Assembly: GCA_050943675.1 (NCBI GenBank)
Contig: JBMNPP010000013.1
Location: forward strand, 1 to 25,992
Origin: Brooklawnia sp050943675
GTDB lineage: Bacteria; Actinomycetota; Actinomycetes; Propionibacteriales; Propionibacteriaceae
DNA length: 25,992 bases
Direction of reading: 5' to 3'
Below, in pieces: positions 9,868-17,121 of this stretch. Position numbers and translations under genes: made by a program. The first letter of the stretch is position 1. Each line of letters starts with the position of its first letter. The notes under the pieces are model-generated. The model searched no databases. It saw nothing but the letters and a program-made list of their open reading frames with translations, and was not told the origin of the DNA.

Positions 9868-11466
9868 ATGATTCAGGCAACAGGGTTGGAAGTTCGGGCA
9901 GGGGCCCAACTGCTGCTCAACCCCACCACTTTCCGGGTCAACCCGGGCGACAAGATCGGTCTGGTGGGCCGCAATGGTGCCGGCAAGACCACCCTGATGC
10001 GCATCCTTGCTGGTGAGGCGCTGCCCGCAGCTGGCCAAGTCGCTCGCAGCGGTCTCATCGGCTACCTGCCGCAGGACCCCCGCGAGGCTGATCCGCAGCT
10101 GCTCGCCCGGGATCGCATCCTGTCGGTGCGCGGCCTGGATGCCATCCTGGGCCGCCTTGTCCGTTATGAACAGCTGATGGGCACGGCAAGCGGTGACGAG
10201 CAGGCCCGGGCAATGAAGTCCTATGCCAGGGCCGAGACCGAACTGATCGCAGCCGGGGGCTACGCGGCCGAGGCCGAGGCGGCCCGCATCGCCGCCAACC
10301 TCGGCCTGCCGGCCAGGGTGCTGGGCCAGCCGATGCACGAGCTTTCCGGGGGACAGCGTCGTCGGATCGAGTTGGCGCGCATCCTGTTCAGTGAGGCCGA
10401 CACCCTGCTGCTCGATGAACCCACCAACCACCTGGATCACGACTCCATCGTCTGGCTGCGGGATTTCGTCAAGGCCTACCCCGGCGGGGTGATGATGATC
10501 AGCCACGATGTGGGGTTGCTCGACCTCACCGTGACCAAGGTCTTCCACCTGGACGCCAACCGCACCGCGCTGGATCCGTACTCGATGGGGTGGAAGGCCT
10601 ACCTGCTACAGCGGGAGACCGACGAGAAACGCCGCAAGCGCGAGCGCGTCAACGCCGAGCGTAAAGCAGCCCAGCTCCGGTTGCAGGCAGAGAAGCTGGG
10701 TGCGAAGGCAACCAAGGCTGTCGCGGCGAAGAATATGGCCCGTCGCGCCGACGGGCTGCTGGCCGACGTTGAGGGGGAGCGGAGGGCCGACCGGGTGGCC
10801 AGGATCAAGTTCCCCACGCCGGCACCCTGCGGGAAGACCCCGTTGATGGCCGAGGAACTGACCAAACACTATGGCTCACTGGAGGTATTCACCGGGATTG
10901 ACCTGGCTGTTGATCGCGGCTCCCGGGTGGTGATCCTGGGCCTCAATGGGGCTGGCAAGACGACCCTGCTGCGCCTGCTGGCTGGACTGGAGGAACCCGA
11001 CACCGGACGGGTGCTGCCCGGCCATGGCCTGAAGCTGGGCTATTTCGCACAGGAGCACGACCAGCTCGACCCGTCGCAGACAGTGCTGGAGAACATGATG
11101 TCGGCCGCCCCCGAGCTGGAAGAGACCGAGGCACGCCGGGTGCTGGGTGGTTTCCTGTTCAGCGGGGACGATGACCACAAGCCGGCCCGGGTGCTGTCCG
11201 GTGGTGAGAAGACGCGGCTGGCGCTGGCCACCCTGGTGGTCTCGTCAGCCAATGTCCTGCTGCTTGATGAGCCCACCAACAACCTCGATCCGGCCTCCCG
11301 TGAAGAGGTCTTGAGCGCCATCCGCCGTTATGCCGGGGCGATCGTGCTGGTGACCCACGACGAGGGTGCGGTCGAGGCACTCGAACCGGAACGGGTGATC
11401 GTGTTGCCCGAAGGCGTGGAAGACCTGTGGAGCCCCGATTACGCCGAGTTGGTCGCGCTGGCCTGA
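9868..11466 (+). CDS. ABC-F family ribosome-associated ATPase
   Basis: This is a soluble protein with two ABC domains and no membrane segment. ABC-F proteins bind the ribosomal E site and either regulate translation or displace antibiotics. Domain 1 has Walker A GRNGAGKTT (34-42), signature LSGGQ (159-163) and Walker B LLLDEPTNHLD (180-190). Domain 2 has Walker A GLNGAGKTT (358-366), signature LSGGE (443-447) and Walker B LLLDEPTNNLD (464-474). A highly basic helical linker (about 245-312, TDEKRRKRERVNAERK) joins them. The start is set at ATG 9868 (532 aa), where domain 1 begins; the 36 codons upstream look non-coding. The likely counterpart is mycobacterial Rv1473, also placed after the suf genes. 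Whether it gives antibiotic resistance cannot be told from sequence. Confidence 0.93.
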   Translation: MIQATGLEVRAGAQLLLNPTTFRVNPGDKIGLVGRNGAGKTTLMRILAGEALPAAGQVARSGLIGYLPQDPREADPQLLARDRILSVRGLDAILGRLVRYEQLMGTASGDEQARAMKSYARAETELIAAGGYAAEAEAARIAANLGLPARVLGQPMHELSGGQRRRIELARILFSEADTLLLDEPTNHLDHDSIVWLRDFVKAYPGGVMMISHDVGLLDLTVTKVFHLDANRTALDPYSMGWKAYLLQRETDEKRRKRERVNAERKAAQLRLQAEKLGAKATKAVAAKNMARRADGLLADVEGERRADRVARIKFPTPAPCGKTPLMAEELTKHYGSLEVFTGIDLAVDRGSRVVILGLNGAGKTTLLRLLAGLEEPDTGRVLPGHGLKLGYFAQEHDQLDPSQTVLENMMSAAPELEETEARRVLGGFLFSGDDDHKPARVLSGGEKTRLALATLVVSSANVLLLDEPTNNLDPASREEVLSAIRRYAGAIVLVTHDEGAVEALEPERVIVLPEGVEDLWSPDYAELVALA

Positions 11467-11470
11467 GCCG

Positions 11471-12892
11471 TCACTGCCCAACCCCGGGCTGCTGGTTGTG
11501 CTGCCGGGCCAGTCTGGCAGCGGTGTGGCTGAGTTCAGCGACGGTGTGCTGCAGCGGGGACGGATCCGGCATCGTCCAGCCATGCAGTGCGCCACCGAGT
11601 TCGCGCAGGCGGCCGATTGCCCAGTTCGTTTCCTGCACCTGCTGGGTCACCCGAGGCACCAGTTCTGCGATGGAAGCGGGCAGTTCGCGGTCGGAGGCCT
11701 TGATCCAGCTTCCAAGCAGGTCGATGGGCATCTGCATCAGCCCTGCCACCTGGTCGATGTCCTCGGAAACCTGTGAACTGAGTGCGGCATGCTGGCGGGA
11801 CTGGGCCTCCAGCACCCCGATTCCTTCGCTGATCGCCTGGGTGAGCAGCCCAATGGCGGGCGCCGCATCGCGGGCACCGGGCAGCCCATCGATGAGTTCG
11901 GCGATGAAATTGCCAATCATCGTGGCGTGCAGGCGGGCCAGCGCGATGCGGAATCGCGTCCTGGACGCGCTGGCGGAAGCCTGGTCGAGCTGGGTGATCA
12001 GCTGGTCGACAACTACCCGCACCTCGGTGTCCATCTCGGTCCACAGCTGCAGCGGCATCATCAGCGGCATGAAGTCGAACGGCAATCCCTCTACCGAGCT
12101 GATCAACTGCGCTGTACTGGACGCCTCGGCGCTGACCCGCAGCAGGTCCCTGGCGCCGGCCTGCACCGCGTTGACCTGCTCGTCCAGCCTCGACAGGTCG
12201 GCCATCCAGTGGCCCAACTGCTGGTGCAACTGCCAAACCGTGTCGAGCATGTGGCGCAGTGGGCCGGTCGCGTACGGCCGCTCTGGGCAGACCTCGCCGG
12301 CTGCCTCGCGGGCCTCAACCTCGCGGGGCAGTGCGTCCATCAGGAAATCGTTGTAGGTGCCGATGCCGGCAGCCGCGATCATCCCAGCCAGTTTCTGGAC
12401 TCCCTGCTCGGCGGCCTGGTGCCTGCTCAGGCCCTGGGCGCGCAGTTCCTGTTCGAGCTGCCAGGTCTCGCCATACAGCGAATCGACCAGTTGCAGCACA
12501 TCGGGGCACATCGGCCTGGCCCGGACGGACAGGTAGCCGCCCCGCAGCGGGGTGATGGTGGCGAACACGTCGTAGCGGCTGCCGGTGCTGGCCATGTTGT
12601 GTACATAGGCGCCGAACGGCTCACCAGCTTCCAGGGTGTCCCACATCACGCGGAATGCCGCGCCTGGCATCATCGGATGCCGGATGATGTTGTGCGGGGC
12701 GCCGACCAATTCGTCGCGCTGGTATCCGGAAAGCCGGACGAAGACCGAGTTCGCCTGCTCGATCACTCCCAACCGGTCGGTGGTGGAGAAGAAAAGCTCG
12801 TTCACCCCGACGTGGTGCTGTGCGCCCGTTGGTGACGGATGCCGTGACCAGGCTGGCCACGTGCGCCGTCGCGTAGGCATGGATGCTGCCAT
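11471..12892 (-). CDS. Orphan Aer-type PAS-domain protein, unknown output
   Basis: The protein has 473 aa and no signal peptide or membrane segment. Residues 30-128 are a PAS domain of the aerotaxis-receptor type, with the hallmark HNIIRHPMMP (67-76) and then FRVMWDTLEAGEPFGAYVHN; relatives bind FAD or other small ligands and sense redox or oxygen. The remaining 340 residues are predicted to be mostly helical, and I see no kinase, GGDEF, HTH or MCP signalling-tip motif. No chemotaxis gene is in the window. ATG 12892 is chosen because GGGGGAG lies 8 nt upstream; the frame is open 18 codons further. It converges on the ABC-F gene with a 4-bp gap. The function is unknown; redox sensing is inference. 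Confidence 0.8.
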   Translation of the reverse strand: MAASMPTRRRTWPAWSRHPSPTGAQHHVGVNELFFSTTDRLGVIEQANSVFVRLSGYQRDELVGAPHNIIRHPMMPGAAFRVMWDTLEAGEPFGAYVHNMASTGSRYDVFATITPLRGGYLSVRARPMCPDVLQLVDSLYGETWQLEQELRAQGLSRHQAAEQGVQKLAGMIAAAGIGTYNDFLMDALPREVEAREAAGEVCPERPYATGPLRHMLDTVWQLHQQLGHWMADLSRLDEQVNAVQAGARDLLRVSAEASSTAQLISSVEGLPFDFMPLMMPLQLWTEMDTEVRVVVDQLITQLDQASASASRTRFRIALARLHATMIGNFIAELIDGLPGARDAAPAIGLLTQAISEGIGVLEAQSRQHAALSSQVSEDIDQVAGLMQMPIDLLGSWIKASDRELPASIAELVPRVTQQVQETNWAIGRLRELGGALHGWTMPDPSPLQHTVAELSHTAARLARQHNQQPGVGQ

Positions 12893-12956
12893 GAATAAAT
12901 CTCCCCCATAACCGAATCGCCGCGCCCCCCGCGCAAACGACATCAACTAGTTTCGG

Positions 12957-12962
12957 ATAGTA
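12957..12962 (-). promoter_or_regulatory. Candidate -10 box of the PAS-protein gene
   Basis: TACTAT on the minus strand would give a leader of about 58 nt. No good -35 is seen. The 231-bp gap 12893-13123 otherwise contains only the promoter of the divergent HTH gene; I found no small gene or RNA in it. Confidence 0.3.
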
Positions 12963-13068
12963 CCTGAACAGCGTCGCCAGTGGTGGCTTGTCGAATCCGT
13001 GAAATGCCCGAGGATGCTCGTACATCGCGACAAATCACCCCAAATCAGCATCGAGATCACCTAACTGC

Positions 13069-13096
13069 TTCACGGCGGGGCCCTCACGGATAGCCT
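13069..13096 (+). promoter_or_regulatory. Candidate promoter of the small HTH gene
   Basis: TTCACG (13069-13074) and TAGCCT (13091-13096) have a 16-bp spacer. The predicted start near 13103 leaves a short leader carrying AAGGAGG (13113-13119) before ATG 13124. Confidence 0.4.
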
Positions 13097-13123
13097 GTAA
13101 CCAACTTCGGGGAAGGAGGGGGG

Positions 13124-13357
13124 ATGGGGCAGCTCAGCAAGGGCAAACGCATCAGTGGGGAATTGCGAGAACAGGTAGCGGCCGAATTCGCTGAACGGTA
13201 TCGGGCTGGTGAATCGATTCGCTCCCTGGCGGCAGATTCCGGCCGTTCTTATGGCTTTGTGCAAGGCCTGCTGAAGGACTCAGGGGTCACATTACGGGGA
13301 CGGGGAGGGGCGCGCATTCAGAAGAAGTCGGACTCTGACCGGCAGACCGCTTCCTGA
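13124..13357 (+). CDS. Small actinobacterial helix-turn-helix protein
   Basis: This is a 77-aa basic protein with a single helix-turn-helix (about 28-58, AGESIRSLAADSGRSYGFVQ) ending in the conserved tail GVTLRGRGGA. It belongs to a small actinobacterial DNA-binding family. In Mycobacterium tuberculosis the protein I take to be its counterpart (Rv1473A) lies beside the ABC-F gene; here the two are separated by the PAS gene. A strong Shine-Dalgarno sequence (AAGGAGG, 13113-13119) supports the start. Its targets are unknown. It meets rlmA tail to tail with a 5-bp gap. Confidence 0.85.
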   Translation: MGQLSKGKRISGELREQVAAEFAERYRAGESIRSLAADSGRSYGFVQGLLKDSGVTLRGRGGARIQKKSDSDRQTAS

Positions 13358-13362
13358 CCGGT

Positions 13363-14166
13363 TCACTGGTGATAGCTGCTCAGGAAAACCTGAACCCGCA
13401 CCCGGACCGGTTCGGCAGGCTCGCTGCGTTCACGATGGAAGGCATTGGGACCCATCGCGACCAGGTCGGCGGCCAACGGGGGATCGAGGACGACCTGGTA
13501 GTCCAGGTCGGTGCGGCCAGCCAGGCCCAACCCGGCCTGCGCCATGCCCTTGTCCAGGCGGTCGAGCTTGTCGGCCGGGACGTCGAGCAGACCCAACCGC
13601 TCGCGTAGTGCACCCAGGTGTTCGGGTCCGGGGGTGACCACCAAGGTCTTTCCGCCAGGTGCCAGGGTGCGGGCAAATTCTGCCGGGTTTCGGGGCGCGA
13701 AGACACACACAACTGCGGCCAGGGCGTGGTCGGTGATGGGCAGTCCCGCCCAGGTGTCGGCCACCACGCTGGCCAGGCCCGCTCGGGCAGCCCGGCGGGC
13801 AGCTGGAACCGAGATGTCCAGTGCCAGGTGGGCGCTTGGTTGGTGGGCGGCGACCACCTGACTCAGATAGTGGCCCGGGCCAGCCCCCACCTCAGCGACC
13901 TGATCTTGCCCGGCGCAGGCGCCCAGCACTGCATCAGCGATCGGTTGATAGGCGCCAGAGGACAGGAAGCGCTCGCGGGCGGCAACCATCGCCGTGGTGT
14001 CGGCGTTGGCCGGGGCGGGGCCCTGCAGCAGGTTCACGTAGCCGTGCCGGGCGATGTCGAAACTGTGCCCGCGCCGGCAGGTCAGCACCCGCTCATCCCG
14101 CGCCAGCGGGTCGCCGCACACCGGGCAGGCCAGCAGCCCGGCTGCAGCGTCGATCGGGTGGATCAT
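13363..14166 (-). CDS. 23S rRNA (guanine-N1)-methyltransferase, RlmA family
   Basis: The protein is an S-adenosylmethionine-dependent enzyme of the RlmA/TlrB family, which methylates N1 of G745 or G748 in 23S rRNA near the macrolide tunnel. The length is 267 aa. The N-terminal zinc ribbon has Cys14, Cys17, Cys30 and His34 (CPVCGDPL, TCRRGHSFD). The SAM loop is EVGAGPGHYL (92-101). The DIARHGYVNLLQ stretch is typical of the family. ATG 14166 overlaps the stop of the upstream SDR gene (ATGA), so the start is well placed and expression probably depends on that gene. The Gram-positive form usually targets G748; whether this applies here is not shown. Confidence 0.88.
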   Translation of the reverse strand: MIHPIDAAAGLLACPVCGDPLARDERVLTCRRGHSFDIARHGYVNLLQGPAPANADTTAMVAARERFLSSGAYQPIADAVLGACAGQDQVAEVGAGPGHYLSQVVAAHQPSAHLALDISVPAARRAARAGLASVVADTWAGLPITDHALAAVVCVFAPRNPAEFARTLAPGGKTLVVTPGPEHLGALRERLGLLDVPADKLDRLDKGMAQAGLGLAGRTDLDYQVVLDPPLAADLVAMGPNAFHRERSEPAEPVRVRVQVFLSSYHQ

Positions 14167-14921
14167 GGCGCCCGCAGCGCCCCGCCATCGACCGGGATCA
14201 GGCAACCAGTGACGAATGAGGCCATCGGGGACAGCAGGAATGCCGCCACCCGGCCGAATTCCTCCGGTTCACCGAAGCGTCCCAGGGGCGTCTGGGCCAG
14301 GGACTGTTTGCGCGCTGCAGCAGGGTTATCGGCTGCCTGGTGCAGTTCGATGAGCTGTTGGGTGGCAATGGCACCTGGCAACAGGCCGAACGCCCTGCCA
14401 CCAGCAGGCCCTATCTCGTCGGCCAGTTGCTTGACCAGCATCGCCATCCCGGGCCGCAAACCGTTGCTGATCGCCATCGCCGGTAGCGGCGTCCGGGCCG
14501 AGGTCGAAAGCGAGAACCCCAGGCAGGCCGCCGGATTGACCGCCACCGTGGCCCGGGCCACCCGAATGGCAGCCAGGAAGACCGAATCGAAGCCCTGCAG
14601 CCATGCCTCATCGCTGACCTCGGCGACTCTGCCCGGCGGGGGATTGCCGGTGGCGATGAAGGCACCGTCCAGGCGCCCGAAGGATTCCACGGCCGCCCTG
14701 GTGGCCTGCGCTGCGGTGTGTGGGTCGGTGGGGTCGGCGGCCAGCCCGATCGCATGCTGGCTGCCGCCGAGCCTGCTGACCGCTGCATCAACCCGTTCCT
14801 GGTCGCTGGCGACCAGCAGCACCCCGGCACCCTCACCCACCAGTGCGCCTGCCGTGGCGAGCCCCAGCCCGTCACTGGCCGCAGTCACCACGAACACCAT
14901 TTCGTCCAATCCGAGCCGCAT
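14163..14921 (-). CDS. Short-chain dehydrogenase/reductase-like protein lacking the YxxxK motif
   Basis: This is a 252-aa Rossmann-fold SDR. The cofactor loop TAASDGLGLA (13-22) and the C-terminal FVTGCLIPVDGG block are clear. At the catalytic site, Ser residues 138-141 are present, but where Tyr-x-x-x-Lys is expected the sequence reads SNGLR (152-156), so both catalytic residues appear replaced. A subset of SDRs carries an SNxxR segment here; their reaction is not known to me. The protein may bind a nucleotide without the usual chemistry. It forms a two-gene operon with rlmA. The start at ATG 14921 is supported by homology and a -10 box 6 nt upstream. Confidence 0.85.
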   Translation of the reverse strand: MRLGLDEMVFVVTAASDGLGLATAGALVGEGAGVLLVASDQERVDAAVSRLGGSQHAIGLAADPTDPHTAAQATRAAVESFGRLDGAFIATGNPPPGRVAEVSDEAWLQGFDSVFLAAIRVARATVAVNPAACLGFSLSTSARTPLPAMAISNGLRPGMAMLVKQLADEIGPAGGRAFGLLPGAIATQQLIELHQAADNPAAARKQSLAQTPLGRFGEPEEFGRVAAFLLSPMASFVTGCLIPVDGGALRAP

Positions 14922-14927
14922 GGCCCA

Positions 14928-14933
14928 ATTGTG
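14928..14933 (-). promoter_or_regulatory. -10 box of the SDR-rlmA operon (leaderless start)
   Basis: CACAAT on the minus strand ends 6 nt before ATG 14921, which has no Shine-Dalgarno sequence. This places the transcription start at or next to the start codon. Confidence 0.4.
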
Positions 14934-15022
14934 CCCACCCGTGCCCCGGATCGGTCGAACCTGACAAGGTTGCCGACCGGATTTTGTGCTGCCCGGCCCG
15001 GTGTGGACGCCGCATCCCAAGA

Positions 15023-15028
15023 TAAATT
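15023..15028 (+). promoter_or_regulatory. -10 box of fabG-inhA (leaderless start)
   Basis: TAAATT, in a locally AT-rich patch, ends 6 nt before the fabG GTG at 15035. The spacing implies a leaderless transcript. No convincing -35 is seen. Confidence 0.45.
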
Positions 15029-15034
15029 TGAAAG

Positions 15035-15760
15035 GTGAGCCAAACCAATACTGCAACAGGCCGTGTGGCCGTCATCACTGGCGCGAGCCGCGGGATCGGG
15101 GCTGCGATCGCCGAGACCCTGCGGGATTCCGGCTACCGGGTCGCCAGCCTCGACATCTCTGCGGATGCCCCTGACCAGGTGCTCGGCGTAGTCTGCGACG
15201 TCACGGATGCCGCCTCGGTGGACGAGGCCTTCGGCAGGGTAGAGGCCGATCTGGGCCCGGTTGAGGTCCTGGTCGCCAACGCTGGAATCACCCGCGACAC
15301 CCTGCTGATGCGGATGAGTGACCAGGACTGGCAGCAGGTCATCGACGTGAACCTGACCGGGGCCTACCGCGTGGTCCGGCGGGCGACCCGCGGCATGGTA
15401 CGGCAGCGTTTCGGGCGGATCGTGGCCACCAGTTCTGTGGTCGGCCTGCTCGGCTCCGCCGGCCAGGTCAACTATGCCGCCAGCAAGTCGGGTCTGATCG
15501 GCATGGCCCGCAGCGTCGCCCGCGAGGTCGGCAGCCGCGGCATCACCTTCAACATCGTCAGCCCGGGGTTCATCCAGACCGCGATGACCGATGTGCTGGA
15601 CGAGGCCACCCAGAAGTCCTATGCAGAGCGCATCCCCGCCGGCCGGATGGGAACCATCGCAGACGTGGCCAATGCGGTGAAGTTCCTGGTCAGCGATGAG
15701 GCAGGCTACATCACCGGTGCAGTGATCCCGGTTGATGGCGGCCTGGGAATGGGGCACTGA
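15035..15760 (+). CDS. fabG: 3-oxoacyl-ACP reductase FabG (MabA-like)
   Basis: FabG reduces 3-oxoacyl-ACP to 3-hydroxyacyl-ACP with NADPH in fatty-acid elongation. The length is 241 aa. All SDR motifs are present: cofactor loop TGASRGIG (15-22), NAG (82-84), structural Asn106, catalytic Ser133/134, Tyr147 and Lys151 (YAASK), and C-terminal GYITGAVIPVDGG. The GTG start fits both homology and the leaderless promoter. inhA follows after 1 nt, the same pairing as mabA-inhA of mycobacteria. Confidence 0.93.
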   Translation: MSQTNTATGRVAVITGASRGIGAAIAETLRDSGYRVASLDISADAPDQVLGVVCDVTDAASVDEAFGRVEADLGPVEVLVANAGITRDTLLMRMSDQDWQQVIDVNLTGAYRVVRRATRGMVRQRFGRIVATSSVVGLLGSAGQVNYAASKSGLIGMARSVAREVGSRGITFNIVSPGFIQTAMTDVLDEATQKSYAERIPAGRMGTIADVANAVKFLVSDEAGYITGAVIPVDGGLGMGH

Positions 15761-15761
15761 C

Positions 15762-16535
15762 ATGGGCATCCTGGAAGGCAAGAAGATCCTGGTCACCGGT
15801 GTGACCCTCAACACCTCGATCGCCTACGCGGTCGCGCAGATCGCGCAGGCTCAGGGCGCCGAGGTCGTGGTGTCCAACTTTGGCCGTGGCATGAGCCTGA
15901 CCCGCCGCGTGGTCAAGAAGCTTGATCCGGTGCCCGAGGTACTCGACCTCGACGTCACCAACCCCGAGCAACTCGCGGCCCTGCCCGGACAGCTCCGGGA
16001 ACTCGGTTTCGACCGGCTTGACGGCCTCGTGCACTCCATCGCCTACGCCAATCCCGAGACCGCCCTCGGCGGCACCTTCCTGTCGACACAGTGGGACGAT
16101 GTCTCGCGCGCCCTGCAGACCTCTGCCTACTCGCTCCAGTCACTGACGATGTCGGTGCGCGAACTTCTCAACTCCGGGTCATCGATCGTCGGGCTGACCT
16201 TCGACGCCACCCTGAGTTGGCCTGCCTATGACTGGATGGGTGTGGCCAAGGCCGCACTGGAATCCACCAGCCGGTACCTGGCGCGCTACCTGGGACCGGA
16301 CGGCATCCGCTGCAACCTGGTTGCGGCCGGCCCGGTCGACACCATCGCCAAGAAGGCGATCCCCGGTGCATCGAGGTTCAACGATGTCTGGGACGCCCGC
16401 GCCCCACTCGGCTGGGATCCCAGCGATGCCGAGCCTGTCGCCAGGGCCGTGGTGGCCCTGCTCAGTGACTGGTTCCCGGCCACCACAGGAACCATGCTGC
16501 ACGTCGACGGGGGATTGCACTCGACTGGTGCCTGA
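15762..16535 (+). CDS. inhA: Enoyl-ACP reductase, InhA/FabI type
   Basis: The enzyme reduces trans-2-enoyl-ACP with NADH, the last step of each elongation cycle. The length is 257 aa. It is closer to mycobacterial InhA than to E. coli FabI, with GVTLNTSIAY cofactor loop (13-22), VHSIAY (90-95, Ser92 matching InhA Ser94), FDAT (147-150), Tyr156 and Lys163 in YDWMGVAK, and ALLSDWFPATTG (232-243). The start ATG lies 1 nt after the fabG stop, with GGGG upstream. The earlier in-frame ATG at 15732 would overlap fabG and adds no conserved residues. Confidence 0.93.
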   Translation: MGILEGKKILVTGVTLNTSIAYAVAQIAQAQGAEVVVSNFGRGMSLTRRVVKKLDPVPEVLDLDVTNPEQLAALPGQLRELGFDRLDGLVHSIAYANPETALGGTFLSTQWDDVSRALQTSAYSLQSLTMSVRELLNSGSSIVGLTFDATLSWPAYDWMGVAKAALESTSRYLARYLGPDGIRCNLVAAGPVDTIAKKAIPGASRFNDVWDARAPLGWDPSDAEPVARAVVALLSDWFPATTGTMLHVDGGLHSTGA

Positions 16536-16566
16536 GTCTGCGAGGTTTGGTGCTTCGGGACAGGAG

Positions 16567-16572
16567 TAGCCT
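16567..16572 (+). promoter_or_regulatory. -10 box of the DUF456 gene (leaderless start)
   Basis: TAGCCT ends 6 nt before GTG 16579. TTTGGT (16546-16551) is a possible -35, but the spacer is only 15 bp. Confidence 0.4.
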
Positions 16573-16578
16573 CGATCC

Positions 16579-17067
16579 GTGGAAATCACTGTGACGATCC
16601 TTGTCGGGCTGGCCCTCCTGGTCGGAGCGCTGGGCACGATCTTCCCCATCCTGCCGGGCAGCATCCTGGTGATCATCTCCCTGCTGGTCTGGGCGATCGT
16701 CATCGGTGCGCCGGTCGGGTGGACGGTGTTCGCGATCGGTGCGGTGTTCTGCGGCATCGGCATGACCGCCTCCGCAGTGCTGACCGGGCGTCGGCTCAAG
16801 CAACGGCAGATACCCAACCGCTCCATCCTGATCGGTGCGGTACTGGGCATCGTGGGTGCCTTCGTCATCCCGGTCGTCGGGCTCTTCGTGGGATTCATCA
16901 TCGGGCTCTACGGCAGCGAGTGGCTGCGGCTGGGTGATGCCGGCCAGGCGTGGCAGGCATCTCTGGTCGCGATGAAATCGGTGGGCCTGGGGATGCTCAT
17001 CGAATTCGGCTGTGCCGGGGCAGCGATCACCACCTGGGTGATCGGCCTGTTCGTCCACTTCTGGTGA
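16579..17067 (+). CDS. DUF456 family integral membrane protein
   Basis: This is a 162-aa hydrophobic protein with about five membrane spans (roughly 3-24, 26-45, 47-68, 82-110 and 133-160). The glycine-rich repeats GALGTIFPILPGS and GAFVIPVVGLFVGF are typical of DUF456; the function of the family is unknown. The GTG start fits a leaderless promoter (TAGCCT); AGGAG lies 12 nt upstream, too far for a normal ribosome-binding site. The 43-nt gap after inhA and the separate promoter suggest it is not simply part of the fabG-inhA operon. Confidence 0.85.
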   Translation: MEITVTILVGLALLVGALGTIFPILPGSILVIISLLVWAIVIGAPVGWTVFAIGAVFCGIGMTASAVLTGRRLKQRQIPNRSILIGAVLGIVGAFVIPVVGLFVGFIIGLYGSEWLRLGDAGQAWQASLVAMKSVGLGMLIEFGCAGAAITTWVIGLFVHFW

Positions 17068-17108
17068 TCGCCCGCCGCGCCCGCCTGCGCACTTGAGGCC
17101 CGGGCGGC

Positions 17109-17114
17109 TATCGT
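17109..17114 (+). promoter_or_regulatory. -10 box of the solo ABC ATPase gene (leaderless start)
   Basis: TATCGT ends 7 nt before ATG 17122, with no Shine-Dalgarno sequence at usable spacing. Confidence 0.4.
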
Positions 17115-17121
17115 CAGGGCC

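Noticed and set aside
13618..14964. 448-codon open frame on the plus strand opposite rlmA and the SDR gene
   Set aside because: Both minus-strand genes have clear motifs and an ATGA overlap; the plus-strand product resembles nothing.
17068..17121. Possible GC-rich hairpin terminator after the DUF456 gene
   Set aside because: Only a 5-bp stem with a long loop forms and there is no T-run.
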